Translations under genes and position numbers: made by a program
Notes under the pieces: generated by a model
What the model was told of the DNA's origin: nothing
What the model saw: the letters and a program-made list of their open reading frames with translations, nothing else
Databases searched by the model: none
Part shown: positions 1 to 9,188 of the stretch, piece by piece
Position numbering within the stretch: position 1 is the stretch's first letter
How the letters are laid out: the number at the start of each line of letters is the position of its first letter
Source: Bordetella genomosp. 9
GTDB taxonomy: Bacteria; Pseudomonadota; Gammaproteobacteria; Burkholderiales; Burkholderiaceae_B
Reading direction: 5' to 3'
DNA: 64,000 bases
Assembly: GCF_002261425.1 (NCBI RefSeq)
Contig: NZ_NEVJ01000003.1
Span: 1,116,001-1,180,000 of the forward strand

Positions 1-37
1 CGCGCGCAGACCGCTGGCGCGAACTGAGCTTTCCGCA

Positions 38-1237
38 TCAGGCGGGCGCGGCGCCGGCAGGCATCTGCCGCGACCGGCCCGCCAGCCCGCCGAACACGGC
101 CATGACGATGGACAGCACGACACCGCCCGCCATCACCACATCCCAGCTGCCGGCCACGTCGTGCGCGCGCCCGGCCAGCGTCGGACCCGTCGCCGCCAGC
201 AGATAGCCCACGCCTTGCGCCATGCCGGACAGCGATGCCGCCTGGTGCGCGTTGACGACACGCAGGCTCATGAACATCAGCGACAGGATGATCGCGCTGC
301 CGGAACCGGCGCCGAACAGGATGGCCCAGACCGTGGACCCGCCCGGCGCGTAGATGAAGCCGAGCAGGCCGACGGCCATGGCCAGCGCCGCCGCTATCGC
401 AATCGCCTTCTGGTTGTGCATGCGGGCCACCAGCGCCCCCAGCACCAGGCCGGGCAGCGCGCAGGCCAGCTGCATCAGGCCGTGCACCGACCCGGCCTGC
501 GCCTCGCTGTAGCCTTGCTCGATCAGCATGCCGGGCAGCCAGGCCACCAGCATGTAATACAGCAGCGAGTTGATCCCCATGTACAGCGTGACCTGCCAGG
601 CGATGGGCGAGCGCCACACGCTTGCGCCACGCGGAACGGCCGCGGTCCCGCGCGCCGGCGCGGTATGCGCGCCCAGCTGCGTGCTCCAGATGGCAAGCGC
701 GATCAGCGGCAGGACGATGACCATGCCCAGCGCGGACTGCCAGCCGAAGGCATGGCTCAGCGGCACCGCCAATGCCGATGCCCCGGCGGCGACGCCGCCC
801 ATCATCAGCGCGCATATGCCTGTCACGGTGGGCACGCGGGCAGGAAAATCGCGCTTGACGAGGCCAGGGAGCAGTACGTTGGCCACCGCGATCCCGACGC
901 CGATGATCGCCGTGCCGGCATAAAGCGCCCACAAGGGGCCGAACCAACGGACGATCACACCGCCCACGATGACCAGCAGCGCGCCGAACAGCGCCCGCTC
1001 CATGCCATGGGCGCGCGCGAGCGATGCGGCGAAGGGCGAGATCACGCCGAACGCCACCAAGGGCAGCGTGGTGAGCAGGCCGGCCTGGGCGCGCGTCAAT
1101 CCGTATGTGGCCTGGATCATATCCAGCATGGGCGCGACGCCGGTGACCGGCGCGCGCAGCACGCAGGCGATCAGCAGCAGGCCGGTGAGCAGCAAAAGCG
1201 GCCTTGCGACGGGAAGGCGTACCGTTTCTGTAGACAT
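38..1237 (-). CDS. MFS transporter, CynX/NimT-like
   Basis: A 399-residue integral membrane protein with about twelve hydrophobic segments and short loops, typical of the major facilitator superfamily. The N-terminal half (LRAPVTGVAPMLDMI, then GLTRAQAGLLTTLPL) resembles the CynX/NimT group, which includes cyanate and nitroimidazole exporters; the substrate here is unknown. I start it at the ATG at 1237, because an upstream in-frame start would add 13 non-conserved residues before the first membrane helix. It is divergent from the AraC-type gene at 1350, which is the likely regulator. The family is a firm call; the transported compound is not. Confidence 0.85.
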   Translation of the reverse strand: MSTETVRLPVARPLLLLTGLLLIACVLRAPVTGVAPMLDMIQATYGLTRAQAGLLTTLPLVAFGVISPFAASLARAHGMERALFGALLVIVGGVIVRWFGPLWALYAGTAIIGVGIAVANVLLPGLVKRDFPARVPTVTGICALMMGGVAAGASALAVPLSHAFGWQSALGMVIVLPLIALAIWSTQLGAHTAPARGTAAVPRGASVWRSPIAWQVTLYMGINSLLYYMLVAWLPGMLIEQGYSEAQAGSVHGLMQLACALPGLVLGALVARMHNQKAIAIAAALAMAVGLLGFIYAPGGSTVWAILFGAGSGSAIILSLMFMSLRVVNAHQAASLSGMAQGVGYLLAATGPTLAGRAHDVAGSWDVVMAGGVVLSIVMAVFGGLAGRSRQMPAGAAPA

Positions 1238-1276
1238 GGGATAGCAAGCAATCAAAGGAATGGAACCAGACCGCAA

Positions 1277-1296
1277 CCTTACGCGTAAACCCTTAC
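1277..1296. promoter_or_regulatory. Repeat/palindrome in MFS-AraC intergenic region
   Basis: The 112-base gap between the divergent genes holds the palindrome TTACGCGTAA (1279-1288) and two direct copies of CCTTAC (1277-1282 and 1291-1296) spaced 14 bases apart. AraC-family proteins commonly bind directly repeated half-sites, so this is a candidate operator for the regulator starting at 1350. It is an inference from position and symmetry only. Confidence 0.35.
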
Positions 1297-1349
1297 AAGG
1301 AATTTAGCTACTATGCCAATAAATCTCTAAAACCTGACAACCCGGCACC

Positions 1350-2129
1350 ATGCTCCTGGACGACCTGCTGATCGATTTCTGCCTGGATGGCGCCGGACCG
1401 GTCGCCGGCATGCGGCTGCAAGCCGCGGATCACGGCAGTGAAATCCCGGTCCACCACCACCGGCAGGGCCAGCTGATCCTGACGATGGCAGGCGGCGTGA
1501 CCTGCGAAGTCGCCGGTGGCGTCTGGATGGTCCCCCCACGCTACGCGGTCTGGGTGCCAGGCATGATGCCGCACAGCATCCGCGCGACGCCGAACGCGCG
1601 TATCTGCTACCTGTACGTCCAACCCGGCGCGGCCCCGATGCCCGTCGAATGCTGCACGCTGGCGATTTCCCCGCTGGTGCGCGCCTTGATCCTGGACGTG
1701 GCGGACCAGCCGCGGGACTATCCCGCCGAAAGCCGCACCGGCCGCAAGGCGGCCCTGCTGCTGGAAGAACTGGCGGTCATGCCGGTGGAACGCCTGCACC
1801 TGCCCGTCTCCGACGAACCTCGCATGCGCCGCATCGCCACGATGCTGGCCGACAACCCCGCGGACCGCCGCACCCTGGCGGAATGGGCCCACCTGGTCGC
1901 CATGAGCGAACGATCGCTGGCAAGGCTGGCGCGCCAGGAAACCGGCATGACGTTCGGCCGCTGGCGCCAGCAGCTGCACCTGATCGTCGCGATGCGGCAA
2001 CTGGCAGCCGGCCAGTCCGTCCAGCGCGTGGCCGAAGAACTGGGCTACGAGTCGGTGACCGCCTTCATCACCATGTTCAAGAAATCGGTGGGCAAGCCGC
2101 CGGCGAAATATTTCGCGTCCATAGGCTGA
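1350..2129 (+). CDS. AraC family transcriptional regulator (cupin + HTH)
   Basis: 259 residues. The N-terminal part has a cupin-like pattern (VHHHRQGQLILTMAGGVT, then MVPPRYAVWVPGMMPHSI), as in AraC regulators that sense small molecules through a beta-barrel. The C-terminal part (about residues 155-255) is a double helix-turn-helix, with RTLAEWAHLVAMSERSLARL as the first and a region ending AEELGYESVTAFITMFKK as the second. It is divergently transcribed from the MFS transporter that ends at 38, a usual arrangement for local control of an exporter. Confidence 0.9.
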   Translation: MLLDDLLIDFCLDGAGPVAGMRLQAADHGSEIPVHHHRQGQLILTMAGGVTCEVAGGVWMVPPRYAVWVPGMMPHSIRATPNARICYLYVQPGAAPMPVECCTLAISPLVRALILDVADQPRDYPAESRTGRKAALLLEELAVMPVERLHLPVSDEPRMRRIATMLADNPADRRTLAEWAHLVAMSERSLARLARQETGMTFGRWRQQLHLIVAMRQLAAGQSVQRVAEELGYESVTAFITMFKKSVGKPPAKYFASIG

Positions 2130-2241
2130 CACGCCCTGTGGAACCCATGCCGGGCGACGGGGACTGACCGCGCTGCTCTGGTCCGCCCAGAGCGTCGCCG
2201 CGCGACGGCCGTCGCGTGGTTCCCTAGTTGAAGGACATCTC

Positions 2242-2451
2242 GTGCGTTTCCGCGTTTCGATTTTGCTGTCGATGGGCCTGGCGGCCCTGGCATTCACCAC
2301 CGCCTGCACATGGAAGGACGCGTATGACGCCGTCCAGGGTTCGCACCAGGACCAATGCCGGTTCCTGCCGGACGTACAGCAGCGGCAGCGCTGCCTGCAG
2401 ACCACGAGCTACGACACCTACGAAAGGGAACGCCAGAAGATGCGGCCCTGA
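2242..2451 (+). CDS. Small predicted lipoprotein
   Basis: 69 residues starting at GTG, with AAGGA seven bases upstream of the start. The N-terminus has two basic residues, a hydrophobic stretch and the lipobox LAFTTAC ending at Cys22, so it should be processed by signal peptidase II. The mature part is short, charged and polar (many Gln, Arg and Tyr) and contains two further cysteines, which may form a disulfide in the periplasm. No family is recognised. It lies alone between the AraC gene and the monooxygenase. Confidence 0.75.
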   Translation: MRFRVSILLSMGLAALAFTTACTWKDAYDAVQGSHQDQCRFLPDVQQRQRCLQTTSYDTYERERQKMRP

Positions 2452-2558
2452 CGCGGGGCCACGGTGGCGGACACTTGGGTTATCGTCAGGCCAAACGATA
2501 AGCCGCCGGCCCCGATCGCGGCTCGCGATATCCAGCACGCTACTCGAGGAGACATCCC

Positions 2559-3836
2559 ATGCCAGGCAGTACCGCCCGTTTCCCACGGATCCTGATCGCC
2601 GGCGCCGGCCTTGGCGGCCTGACCGCGGCCCTCGCGCTGTTGCGCCGCGGTTTCAACGTCAGGGTGCTGGAACAGGCGGCGGAATTGCGCGAACTGGGCG
2701 CGGGCATCCAGCTCAGCGCCAACGCCAACCGCGCGCTGTTCCAGCTGGGCCTGGGCGACGCCCTGGGACGCGTGGCCAGCACGGCCTCGGGCAAGCGCAT
2801 ACGCCTGTGGAATAGCGGACAGACCTGGCCCCTGTTCGACCTGGGGGCCGAATCCATCGGCCGCTATGGCTACCCTTACCTGACGCTGTACCGTGCCGAT
2901 CTGCATGCGGTGCTGGTCGACGCCGTACGGGCGCTGGATCCGGCAGCCATCGAATTGAACGCCCGCGTCCTGTCCGCGCGCCAGGGCGCAGGCGCGGGCG
3001 AAGACGAGGACGAGGGCCAAAACACGGGTAAGGACGGGGGCGCGATCACGGTCATCCTGGCCGACGGCGGTACGCGGCGCGGCGACGTCCTGATCGGCGC
3101 CGACGGCGTGCATTCGCGCATCCGCGCCGAGCTGTTCGGCGCCGACGACGCCACGTTTTCCGGCACCCTGGCGTGGCGCGGGGTGATCCCCGCGACGCGC
3201 CTGCCGGCGCATCTGCGTGAACCCTATGCGGTCAACTGGGTAGGGCCCGGCGCCCACGTCATCCACTACCCGCTGCGGCGCGGCGAGCTGGTCAACTTCG
3301 TGGGCATCCTGGAACGCGACGACTGGCAGGTGGAATCCTGGACGCAGAAAGGCTCTATCGACGAATGCCTGCGCGATTTCGCCGGTTGGCATGAGGACGT
3401 GCACACGCTGATCCGCGCACTGGACCAGCCCTACAAATGGGCGCTCATGCTGCGCGAACCGCTGCCGGTATGGAGCCAGGGGCGCATCACACTGCTGGGC
3501 GACGCCTGCCATCCCACGCTGCCCATGCTGGCGTCGGGCGCGGCCATGGCAATCGAAGATGGCTACATCCTGGCGCGCTGCCTGGCGGAGCTGCCGGGCG
3601 ATCCCGCCGACGCGCTGGCGCGTTACGAAGCGCTGCGCAAGGCGCGTACGACACGCGTGGTGCGAGGGTCCGCGGAAAACGCGCGCCGCTTCCACAATCC
3701 CGCCCTGGCCCACGCCGAAGGCGCGGCGGCGTATGTCGAACGCGAATGGAACGAGGACCGCGTGCGCGAACGCTACGAGTGGCTTTTCACCTATGACGTC
3801 GACGCGGTGCCGCTCAGCCTCGCCGGCCCCAGATGA
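2559..3836 (+). CDS. FAD-dependent monooxygenase, salicylate hydroxylase-like
   Basis: 425 residues. A Rossmann FAD-binding motif GAGLGG lies at residues 15-20, followed by an acidic-ended beta strand (VRVLEQA). The second FAD motif GDACHPTLPM is near residue 314, and the DG/GADGVHSRIR segment is the middle conserved element. This is the group A flavoprotein hydroxylase pattern shared by salicylate and 3-hydroxybenzoate 6-hydroxylases, which hydroxylate aromatic acids with NAD(P)H and O2. A low-complexity acidic insert (near residues 144-163) looks like a species-specific loop. A GAGGAG ribosome site precedes the ATG. The 3' end overlaps the convergent MFS gene by 23 bases. The substrate is not determinable. 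Confidence 0.85.
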   Translation: MPGSTARFPRILIAGAGLGGLTAALALLRRGFNVRVLEQAAELRELGAGIQLSANANRALFQLGLGDALGRVASTASGKRIRLWNSGQTWPLFDLGAESIGRYGYPYLTLYRADLHAVLVDAVRALDPAAIELNARVLSARQGAGAGEDEDEGQNTGKDGGAITVILADGGTRRGDVLIGADGVHSRIRAELFGADDATFSGTLAWRGVIPATRLPAHLREPYAVNWVGPGAHVIHYPLRRGELVNFVGILERDDWQVESWTQKGSIDECLRDFAGWHEDVHTLIRALDQPYKWALMLREPLPVWSQGRITLLGDACHPTLPMLASGAAMAIEDGYILARCLAELPGDPADALARYEALRKARTTRVVRGSAENARRFHNPALAHAEGAAAYVEREWNEDRVRERYEWLFTYDVDAVPLSLAGPR

Positions 3837-5019
3837 GATCGATCGCCAGCGCGAGCACCATGAACGCCGTGCCGATGACGAACAGCAGGATGTAGTTGCC
3901 GCCGCTCTGGTTGAACACATAGGACAAGGCATAGGCCGCCACAGCCTGGAACAGGGCAAAGCTCACCGTCGCCGTGCGCCAGGCCGGATCGCGATGCGCG
4001 GGGTGATGCGCCAGCAATTCATGGACGCGGCCCAGCACCAGCGGTACCGTCCCCGTCACGAAGGCGCCGACGATGATGCTGGACGCCATCAGCCAGCCAT
4101 CGCCCAGGCCCAGCGCGGGTATCGCGACACCTAAGGCCTGCAGCGTGAATGCCAGCCGCAGCGCGCGCCCGAATCCGATCCTGTCCGCCAGGGCGCCGGC
4201 CAGGACCGGCCCCACGGTGGCCCCGATGCCGAACAACACCCAGTATTGCGCGCCGACCTGCAGGCCCTCCCCCAGGCCCCGGGCGACGAAGTCGACCAGG
4301 AAAATCATGTGCGGCACCCAGCCGGCGGCGTTCAGCGCGTACTCGACGTACAAGGCGCGCAGGGACACGACGCGCGGCGCACGGTGTTGCCTGACGTGGT
4401 GACGGGCCTCGGCAGGCGCGGTGGCGCCGGAAGGCCAGCCCTGCCAGGCGACCGCCGTCGCCACCAGCGACAGCACGCCCAGGCCCAGCCACGTCTCCTG
4501 CAGGCTATCGCGCAGCAGCAAGGGCACCAGGGTCCCTGAAGCAGCCACCCCCACGCCCACGCCCATGAAGATCACGCCGCCGGCCAGTCCACGCCGGGCC
4601 GCGGGCACCAGCGGCAGCACCGTGGGTGCGGCCAACACCATCAGCGCGCCGCCCGCCACGCCGGACAGAAAGCGCCAGGCGAAAAACCAGGAAAAGGAAA
4701 GCGGATAGGCGCAGGCGAAGAACGCGATCGTCGCCAGGGCCATCATCGCCCGCAAGGTCAACGCGATCGGCAAGCGCGCGGCGATGGGCCGCGCCAGCAG
4801 CGCACCCGCCAGATAGCCCGCCAGGTTGGCCGCGCCCAGATAGGCGGCGACCGAGGCGTCGAACCAATGCGCGGCGATGATCGCGGGCAGCAAGGGGGTG
4901 TAGGCAAAACGTGCCAATCCGATGCCGACCAGGCTGGCGCAGAAGCCGGCCAGCGTCGCCCATCGCGCGCTGGCGGCGCGCGGTTCGGTGGTGGAGATAG
5001 CGGCCATCGCTTTGCCCAT
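3814..5019 (-). CDS. MFS transporter, YbfB/YjiJ-like
   Basis: 401 residues with about twelve membrane segments. The opening (WATLAGFCASLVGIGLARFA, then YTPLLPAII) is characteristic of the YbfB/YjiJ branch of MFS proteins. The start at 5019 is chosen because GGAAAGGATC immediately precedes the ATG; a longer in-frame version would add 15 polar residues. It is divergent from the LysR gene at 5174, the probable regulator, and overlaps the convergent monooxygenase. The substrate is unknown; an aromatic compound related to the monooxygenase is only a guess from position. Confidence 0.85.
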   Translation of the reverse strand: MGKAMAAISTTEPRAASARWATLAGFCASLVGIGLARFAYTPLLPAIIAAHWFDASVAAYLGAANLAGYLAGALLARPIAARLPIALTLRAMMALATIAFFACAYPLSFSWFFAWRFLSGVAGGALMVLAAPTVLPLVPAARRGLAGGVIFMGVGVGVAASGTLVPLLLRDSLQETWLGLGVLSLVATAVAWQGWPSGATAPAEARHHVRQHRAPRVVSLRALYVEYALNAAGWVPHMIFLVDFVARGLGEGLQVGAQYWVLFGIGATVGPVLAGALADRIGFGRALRLAFTLQALGVAIPALGLGDGWLMASSIIVGAFVTGTVPLVLGRVHELLAHHPAHRDPAWRTATVSFALFQAVAAYALSYVFNQSGGNYILLFVIGTAFMVLALAIDLIWGRRG

Positions 5020-5087
5020 GATCCTTTCCTGGCTGTTCGTTACGGACAGCCTACGCCTTGCCACCTATCTCAAGAAGCGAATTGATC

Positions 5088-5102
5088 AGATACCAGTTAT
5101 CT
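5088..5102. promoter_or_regulatory. Inverted repeat between MFS and LysR genes
   Basis: AGATA and TATCT form an inverted repeat with a five-base spacer (AGATACCAGTTATCT). It lies in the 154-base divergent gap, 72 bases upstream of the LysR start. The size and symmetry fit a LysR recognition site serving both promoters. No binding data; inference only. Confidence 0.35.
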
Positions 5103-5173
5103 TATTTACTGATACCCGTGCTACGCTGGAAGCATCCAATCCACACCGCGGACGAACCCGGAACCCAGGCCCC

Positions 5174-6103
5174 ATGGACACAGCCGACCTCGAAACCCTC
5201 GCCGCCGTCGCCCGGCACGGCAGCATGAACAAGGCGGCCAGCGAGCTGCACACGGTGCAATCCAACGTCACCGCCCGGATCCGCGCGCTCGAAGAAGAAC
5301 TGGGCGTGCCCTTGTTCCAGCGCCATGCGCGCGGCGTCACCATCACGCCGGCCGGCCAGCGCCTGCTGCCCTTCGTCGCCCGCATCGCCAGGCTGCTGGC
5401 GGAAGCCGAATCCGCCGCCAGGGACGACGGTGAGCCCGGCGGCGCGCTCGTGCTGGGCGGCCTGGAAACGACCACTGCATTGCGTCTGTCGCCGCTATTG
5501 ATCGAATTCGCCAGCACCTATCCCGCCGTGCGGCTTACCCTGAACACCGGCACGACCGCCGGCCTGCTCCGCGACGTCGTGGAATGCCGGCTCGAAGGCG
5601 CCTTCGTCAGCGGCCCGGTCAACCACCCGGACGTACACCAGGAAACCATTTTCACGGAAGAGCTGGTGCTGGTCAGCAGCCCCGCGGTGCGATCGATGAA
5701 GGACCTGGCCAGGATCGTCGAGCTCAAGACCGTGGTGTTCGGCGGCGGCTGTTCCTATCGCCAGCGCTTGAATACGCTGCTGGCCAGCATGGGCGTGGTC
5801 GCCGCGCAGCCGCTGGAGTTCGGCTCGCTGGACGCCATCCTCGGCTGCGTCGCCGCCGGCGTCGGCGTGACGCTATTGCCCAAGGGCATCGTCACGTCGG
5901 CCTTCCAGGCGGGACGCGTGGCGATACACCGCCTGCCGCCCGACCAGGCCCGGGCGGAAACCCTGTTCGTGCGCCGCACCGACGGCTATGTCTCCAGCGC
6001 CCTGGCGGCCTTCCTCGCGCTCGCGCGGCGCTATCACCGCACCCCGGAAAAGGACCGCGCGCCGGTGCCGATCTCGACCCTGGCGCCGCGCAAGCGCGCC
6101 TGA
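5174..6103 (+). CDS. LysR family transcriptional regulator
   Basis: 309 residues. The N-terminal winged helix-turn-helix reads DLETLAAVARHGSMNKAASE, then QSNVTARIRALEEELG, and the effector domain follows from about residue 90. The reading frame is open further upstream, but the ATG at 5174 places the HTH at the normal position. The C-terminus is slightly extended and basic (ending APRKRA). It probably controls the divergent MFS gene ending at 3814. Confidence 0.9.
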   Translation: MDTADLETLAAVARHGSMNKAASELHTVQSNVTARIRALEEELGVPLFQRHARGVTITPAGQRLLPFVARIARLLAEAESAARDDGEPGGALVLGGLETTTALRLSPLLIEFASTYPAVRLTLNTGTTAGLLRDVVECRLEGAFVSGPVNHPDVHQETIFTEELVLVSSPAVRSMKDLARIVELKTVVFGGGCSYRQRLNTLLASMGVVAAQPLEFGSLDAILGCVAAGVGVTLLPKGIVTSAFQAGRVAIHRLPPDQARAETLFVRRTDGYVSSALAAFLALARRYHRTPEKDRAPVPISTLAPRKRA

Positions 6104-6122
6104 GCGCGGCGGCAACGCCTGA

Positions 6123-6134
6123 TGAACGCGTTCA
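6123..6134. repeat. Perfect 12-bp palindrome between convergent genes
   Basis: TGAACGCGTTCA sits in the 40-base gap between two LysR genes that converge on it. It could be part of a bidirectional transcription end or a protein site. There is no T-tract on either side, so I do not call it a terminator. Confidence 0.25.
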
Positions 6135-6143
6135 ACCGCCTGG

Positions 6144-7058
6144 CTATTTCGTTCCGGAAAAAGCCGGGCGCTTGATGAAATCGACAAAGGCCTTCAGCGG
6201 GGCGGGCATCAGGCGCCTGCCCGGGTAGTACAGGAACGGCCCGGAAAACCGCGGCCACCATGGCTTCAGCACAGGTTCGAGCGCACCCGACTCCAGGTGG
6301 GGCCGCAGCCAGTCCTCGAACAGGTAGACGATGCCGCTGCCGCCGACGGCGGCATCCACCGCCAGGTCCACGGCGCCGCCTATCCGCACGATCAGCGGCC
6401 CGGTCGCCTCCACGCGCACGGTTTCGCCGTCGCGTTCGAACTCCCACGGCGGCATGGTGCCGCTGGGAAACCGTCCGCGCAGGCAGGCATGCCGCATCAG
6501 GTCCTGGGGATGCCGTGGACGTCCATGGCGTTCCAGGTAGGCTGGCGCCGCGGCCGCCGCCATGCGTTGCACACGCGGACCGATGGGCACGGCGATCATG
6601 TCCTGCTCCAGGCGCTCTTCATAGCGTATGCCGGCGTCGCAGCCCGCGGCCAGCACGTCGACGAAGCTTTCTTCCGCGACCACATCCATCAGGATGTCGG
6701 GGTACTCCTTCAGGAAGGCCGGCACGATCGCCGGCAGCACCAGCCGCGACACGCTCATGGGGACGTTCAGCCGCAAGGTGCCGGCCGGCCGGTCGCGGAA
6801 GCCGTTCACAGTGTCCAGCGCGGCTTCCATCTCGGTGAGCGCGGGGCCCAGGCGGTCGAGCAAGCCGGTGCCCGCTTCGGTGGGCGCGACGCTGCGGGTC
6901 GTACGGTTCAGCAGGCGCACGCCCAGCTGTGCTTCCAGGCGCCGCACCGCTTCGCTCAGGCCCGACGCACTGCCGCCGTTCAGACGTGCCGCATCGCGAA
7001 AGCCGCCGGCGCGCGCTACCGCCACGAAGGCATTCAAGTCATTCAGGTCGACCTTCAA
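6144..7058 (-). CDS. LysR family transcriptional regulator
   Basis: 304 residues beginning at a TTG codon, supported by AAGGGG a few bases upstream and by the normal LysR N-terminus (LNDLNAFVAVARAGGFRDAA). The effector domain carries the sequence LAAGCDAGIRYEERLEQDMI, typical of the CrgA/AaeR-like group of LysR proteins, whose ligands are often aromatic or redox-active compounds. It is divergent from the aldo/keto reductase at 7217 and most likely regulates it. Confidence 0.88.
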   Translation of the reverse strand: MKVDLNDLNAFVAVARAGGFRDAARLNGGSASGLSEAVRRLEAQLGVRLLNRTTRSVAPTEAGTGLLDRLGPALTEMEAALDTVNGFRDRPAGTLRLNVPMSVSRLVLPAIVPAFLKEYPDILMDVVAEESFVDVLAAGCDAGIRYEERLEQDMIAVPIGPRVQRMAAAAAPAYLERHGRPRHPQDLMRHACLRGRFPSGTMPPWEFERDGETVRVEATGPLIVRIGGAVDLAVDAAVGGSGIVYLFEDWLRPHLESGALEPVLKPWWPRFSGPFLYYPGRRLMPAPLKAFVDFIKRPAFSGTK

Positions 7059-7216
7059 TCTCCGCCCCTTGCCCCATCCGAGCTTGCCTCCGCGGTGCCG
7101 GGCAACCGCAGCGATTGTTCGCCATTCCGCACAAGCCGTATGGATTGTATGGGATTATCACGCGGTCGCGGATTGGCTATCTTGCAGTTGTGATCCATCC
7201 AACGGGAATTCCAGAC

Positions 7217-8089
7217 ATGTCCACCCTCGATCAAGCCGGCACCTACAGCCTGGGCCAACGCACCGTCAAACGCCTGGGATATGGCGCCATGCAGCTGGCC
7301 GGTCCCGGCGTGTTCGGGCCGCCCAAGGACAAGGCCGCGGCCCTGGCCGTGTTGCGCGCAGCGGTCGACGCCGGTGTCGACCACATCGACACCAGCGACT
7401 TCTACGGCCCGCACATCACCAACCAATTGATCCGCGAGGCACTGGCGCCCTACCCGGACGATCTGGTCATCGTCACCAAGATCGGCGCCCGGCGCGGCGA
7501 TGATGCATCCTGGCTGCCGGCGTTTTCGCCGTCGGCGCTGACGCAGGCGGTCCACGACAACCTGCGCAACCTTGGCCGCGACGTCCTGGACGTGGTGAAC
7601 CTGCGCGTGATGTTCGACACGCACGGCCCCGCGGAAGGGTCGATCGAGGAGCCGCTCTCCACGCTGGCGGAGCTGCAACGCCAGGGGCTGGTGCGCCAGA
7701 TCGGGCTGAGCAACGTCACGCCCACGCAGATCGCGCAGGGGCGCGGCATCTGCGACATCGTGTGCGTGCAGAACCTGTACAACCTGGCCCACCGCGCGGA
7801 CGATGCCTTGATCGACGACCTGGCCCGCGCGGGCATCGCCTATGTGCCCTTCTTCCCGCTGGGCGGCTTCAGCCCGCTGCAGTCGTCCATCCTGTCGGAC
7901 GTCGCCGAACGGCTGGACGCCACCCCGATGCAGGTGGCGCTGGCCTGGCTGCTGCGCCGCTCGCCCAATATCCTGCTGATCCCGGGCACCTCGTCGGTGG
8001 GCCATCTGCGCGAAAACCTGGCTGCGGCGCAGCTGCGCTTGCCGGATGACGCGATGCAGGCGCTGGAAAGCGTGGGCGCGTCGGCCTGA
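7217..8089 (+). CDS. Aldo/keto reductase
   Basis: 290 residues with a TIM-barrel AKR pattern. The catalytic Asp and Tyr lie in HIDTSDFYGPHITN and the catalytic Lys in VIVTKIG. The usual His position reads VNLRVMFDTHG, so the fourth catalytic residue is less certain. The NADP-binding end has LLIPGTSSVGHLRENLAAA. It should reduce an aldehyde or ketone with NADPH in the cytoplasm. The ATG at 7217 starts the conserved region; an upstream extension of the frame has no similarity to the family. It is divergent from a LysR gene. Confidence 0.87.
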   Translation: MSTLDQAGTYSLGQRTVKRLGYGAMQLAGPGVFGPPKDKAAALAVLRAAVDAGVDHIDTSDFYGPHITNQLIREALAPYPDDLVIVTKIGARRGDDASWLPAFSPSALTQAVHDNLRNLGRDVLDVVNLRVMFDTHGPAEGSIEEPLSTLAELQRQGLVRQIGLSNVTPTQIAQGRGICDIVCVQNLYNLAHRADDALIDDLARAGIAYVPFFPLGGFSPLQSSILSDVAERLDATPMQVALAWLLRRSPNILLIPGTSSVGHLRENLAAAQLRLPDDAMQALESVGASA

Positions 8090-8146
8090 GCCGAAACGAC
8101 CTGAACAACCGAAACGGCCGAATTGGCGAAACGGCGCGCCGCGCCG

Positions 8147-9022
8147 TCAACGCCGCGCGCCGCGCCGCCCAGCATCCGACAGCCTGTCGCTGACCAGTTC
8201 GACGAAGCGGCTCAGGCGCGGCTGGCGCCGCATATCGCGGTGGTAGCCCAACCAGGTATCGCGCGACGGCGGGGGTTCTCCCAGGTCGATGGGCTCGATC
8301 CCTGGCGTCGCGTCGCCCAGCGGCCGCGGCAGCACCGCCAGCCCGACGCCCAGCGCGCAGAGGCGCGCCTGCGCCTCCCGGCTGTTGCTGCGGGCGGCCA
8401 CGGTCGCGTGCGGCAGCAGGCGCGTCACCCAGGCCACGTCGGGCATGTTGCCGAATGCCGTATCCATCAACACCAGGCGGCATCCCTGCCCGCCCCCCGG
8501 TGCCGCGCGCCATTGCCCCGCGCGGCCATATAACGCGTACTGCGTGCGCAGCAGTTTCTTGCTGACGACGTCCGGGTCCTCGAAAGGCAGGATGCGCATG
8601 ACGCAGTCCGCCTCGCGATGCGGCAGGCTGTACAAGCGCGGATCGGTCAACAGTTCGATGGTCACGCCCGGATGCCGCTCGCTGAACTCGGCGATCACCG
8701 GCGTCAGCAGCAGCGTGCCGAACCAGTCCGAGCAGGACACCCGCAGCAGGCCCGACAGTTGGGTCTCCGCGCCGGAAAGTTCGCGCATGGCCGCCAACGC
8801 TTCCGCTTCCATTCTTTCGGCATGCGCGAGCAAGGCCTGGCCTTCGTCGGTGGGCACGAAGCCATGCTGCGTGCGCTGGAACAGCACATGCCCCACCTGT
8901 TGCTCCAGGGACTTCAGGCGGCGGCCCATCGTCGGCTGGGTCTGCCCGAGCACCCGCGCGGCCGCCCCCAGGCTGCCCTCGCGCGCGATCGCCAGGAATA
9001 TCCGCAAGTCGCTCCAGTCCAT
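8147..9022 (-). CDS. LysR family transcriptional regulator
   Basis: 291 residues with the HTH DWSDLRIFLAIAREGSLGAA, then RVLGQTQPTMGRRLKSLE. The frame stays open far upstream, but the ATG at 9022 gives the standard LysR length. It is divergent from the zinc-less alcohol-dehydrogenase-like gene at 9189, and the gap holds strong dyad symmetry. The effector domain ends in an Arg-rich tail. Confidence 0.88.
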   Translation of the reverse strand: MDWSDLRIFLAIAREGSLGAAARVLGQTQPTMGRRLKSLEQQVGHVLFQRTQHGFVPTDEGQALLAHAERMEAEALAAMRELSGAETQLSGLLRVSCSDWFGTLLLTPVIAEFSERHPGVTIELLTDPRLYSLPHREADCVMRILPFEDPDVVSKKLLRTQYALYGRAGQWRAAPGGGQGCRLVLMDTAFGNMPDVAWVTRLLPHATVAARSNSREAQARLCALGVGLAVLPRPLGDATPGIEPIDLGEPPPSRDTWLGYHRDMRRQPRLSRFVELVSDRLSDAGRRGARR

Positions 9023-9069
9023 GCACGTTCTCCCTCTAGGCCCACCGCCCATCCGTCTGTTTCGGCACT

Positions 9070-9093
9070 CATGCATTTTTGCATGGATCCATG
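9070..9093. promoter_or_regulatory. Overlapping CATG palindromes, candidate LysR operator
   Basis: CATGCA-TTTT-TGCATG (9070-9085) overlaps the perfect palindrome CATGGATCCATG (9082-9093). ATGGATT and CATG recur about 15 bases further on. The cluster is centred in the 166-base gap between divergent genes, where a LysR protein would bind to control both. Confidence 0.4.
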
Positions 9094-9188
9094 TCAGATT
9101 TATGGATTCACATGCGTTTCCTTTGAGCCTAGAGTGTCTTTCACGGACGGCGCGGCCCACGCCAGCGCCAAGGATTTGGAGAACACAC

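Noticed and set aside
1..27. Possible end of a plus-strand gene entering from the left (stop TGA at 25-27)
   Set aside because: Only eight codons are visible and another frame is also open; nothing supports one over the other.
161..1288. Open plus-strand frame of 375 codons opposite the first MFS gene
   Set aside because: Arg/Gln/His-rich translation with no fold pattern; the minus-strand frame gives a clear membrane transporter.
2418..3959. Open minus-strand frame opposite the FAD monooxygenase
   Set aside because: No conserved motifs, and it covers the whole of a gene with FAD-binding motifs in the right order.
8090..8146. Three CGAAACG copies after the aldo/keto reductase stop
   Set aside because: Spacing is irregular and the segments around them differ; not convincing as a repeat array or terminator.
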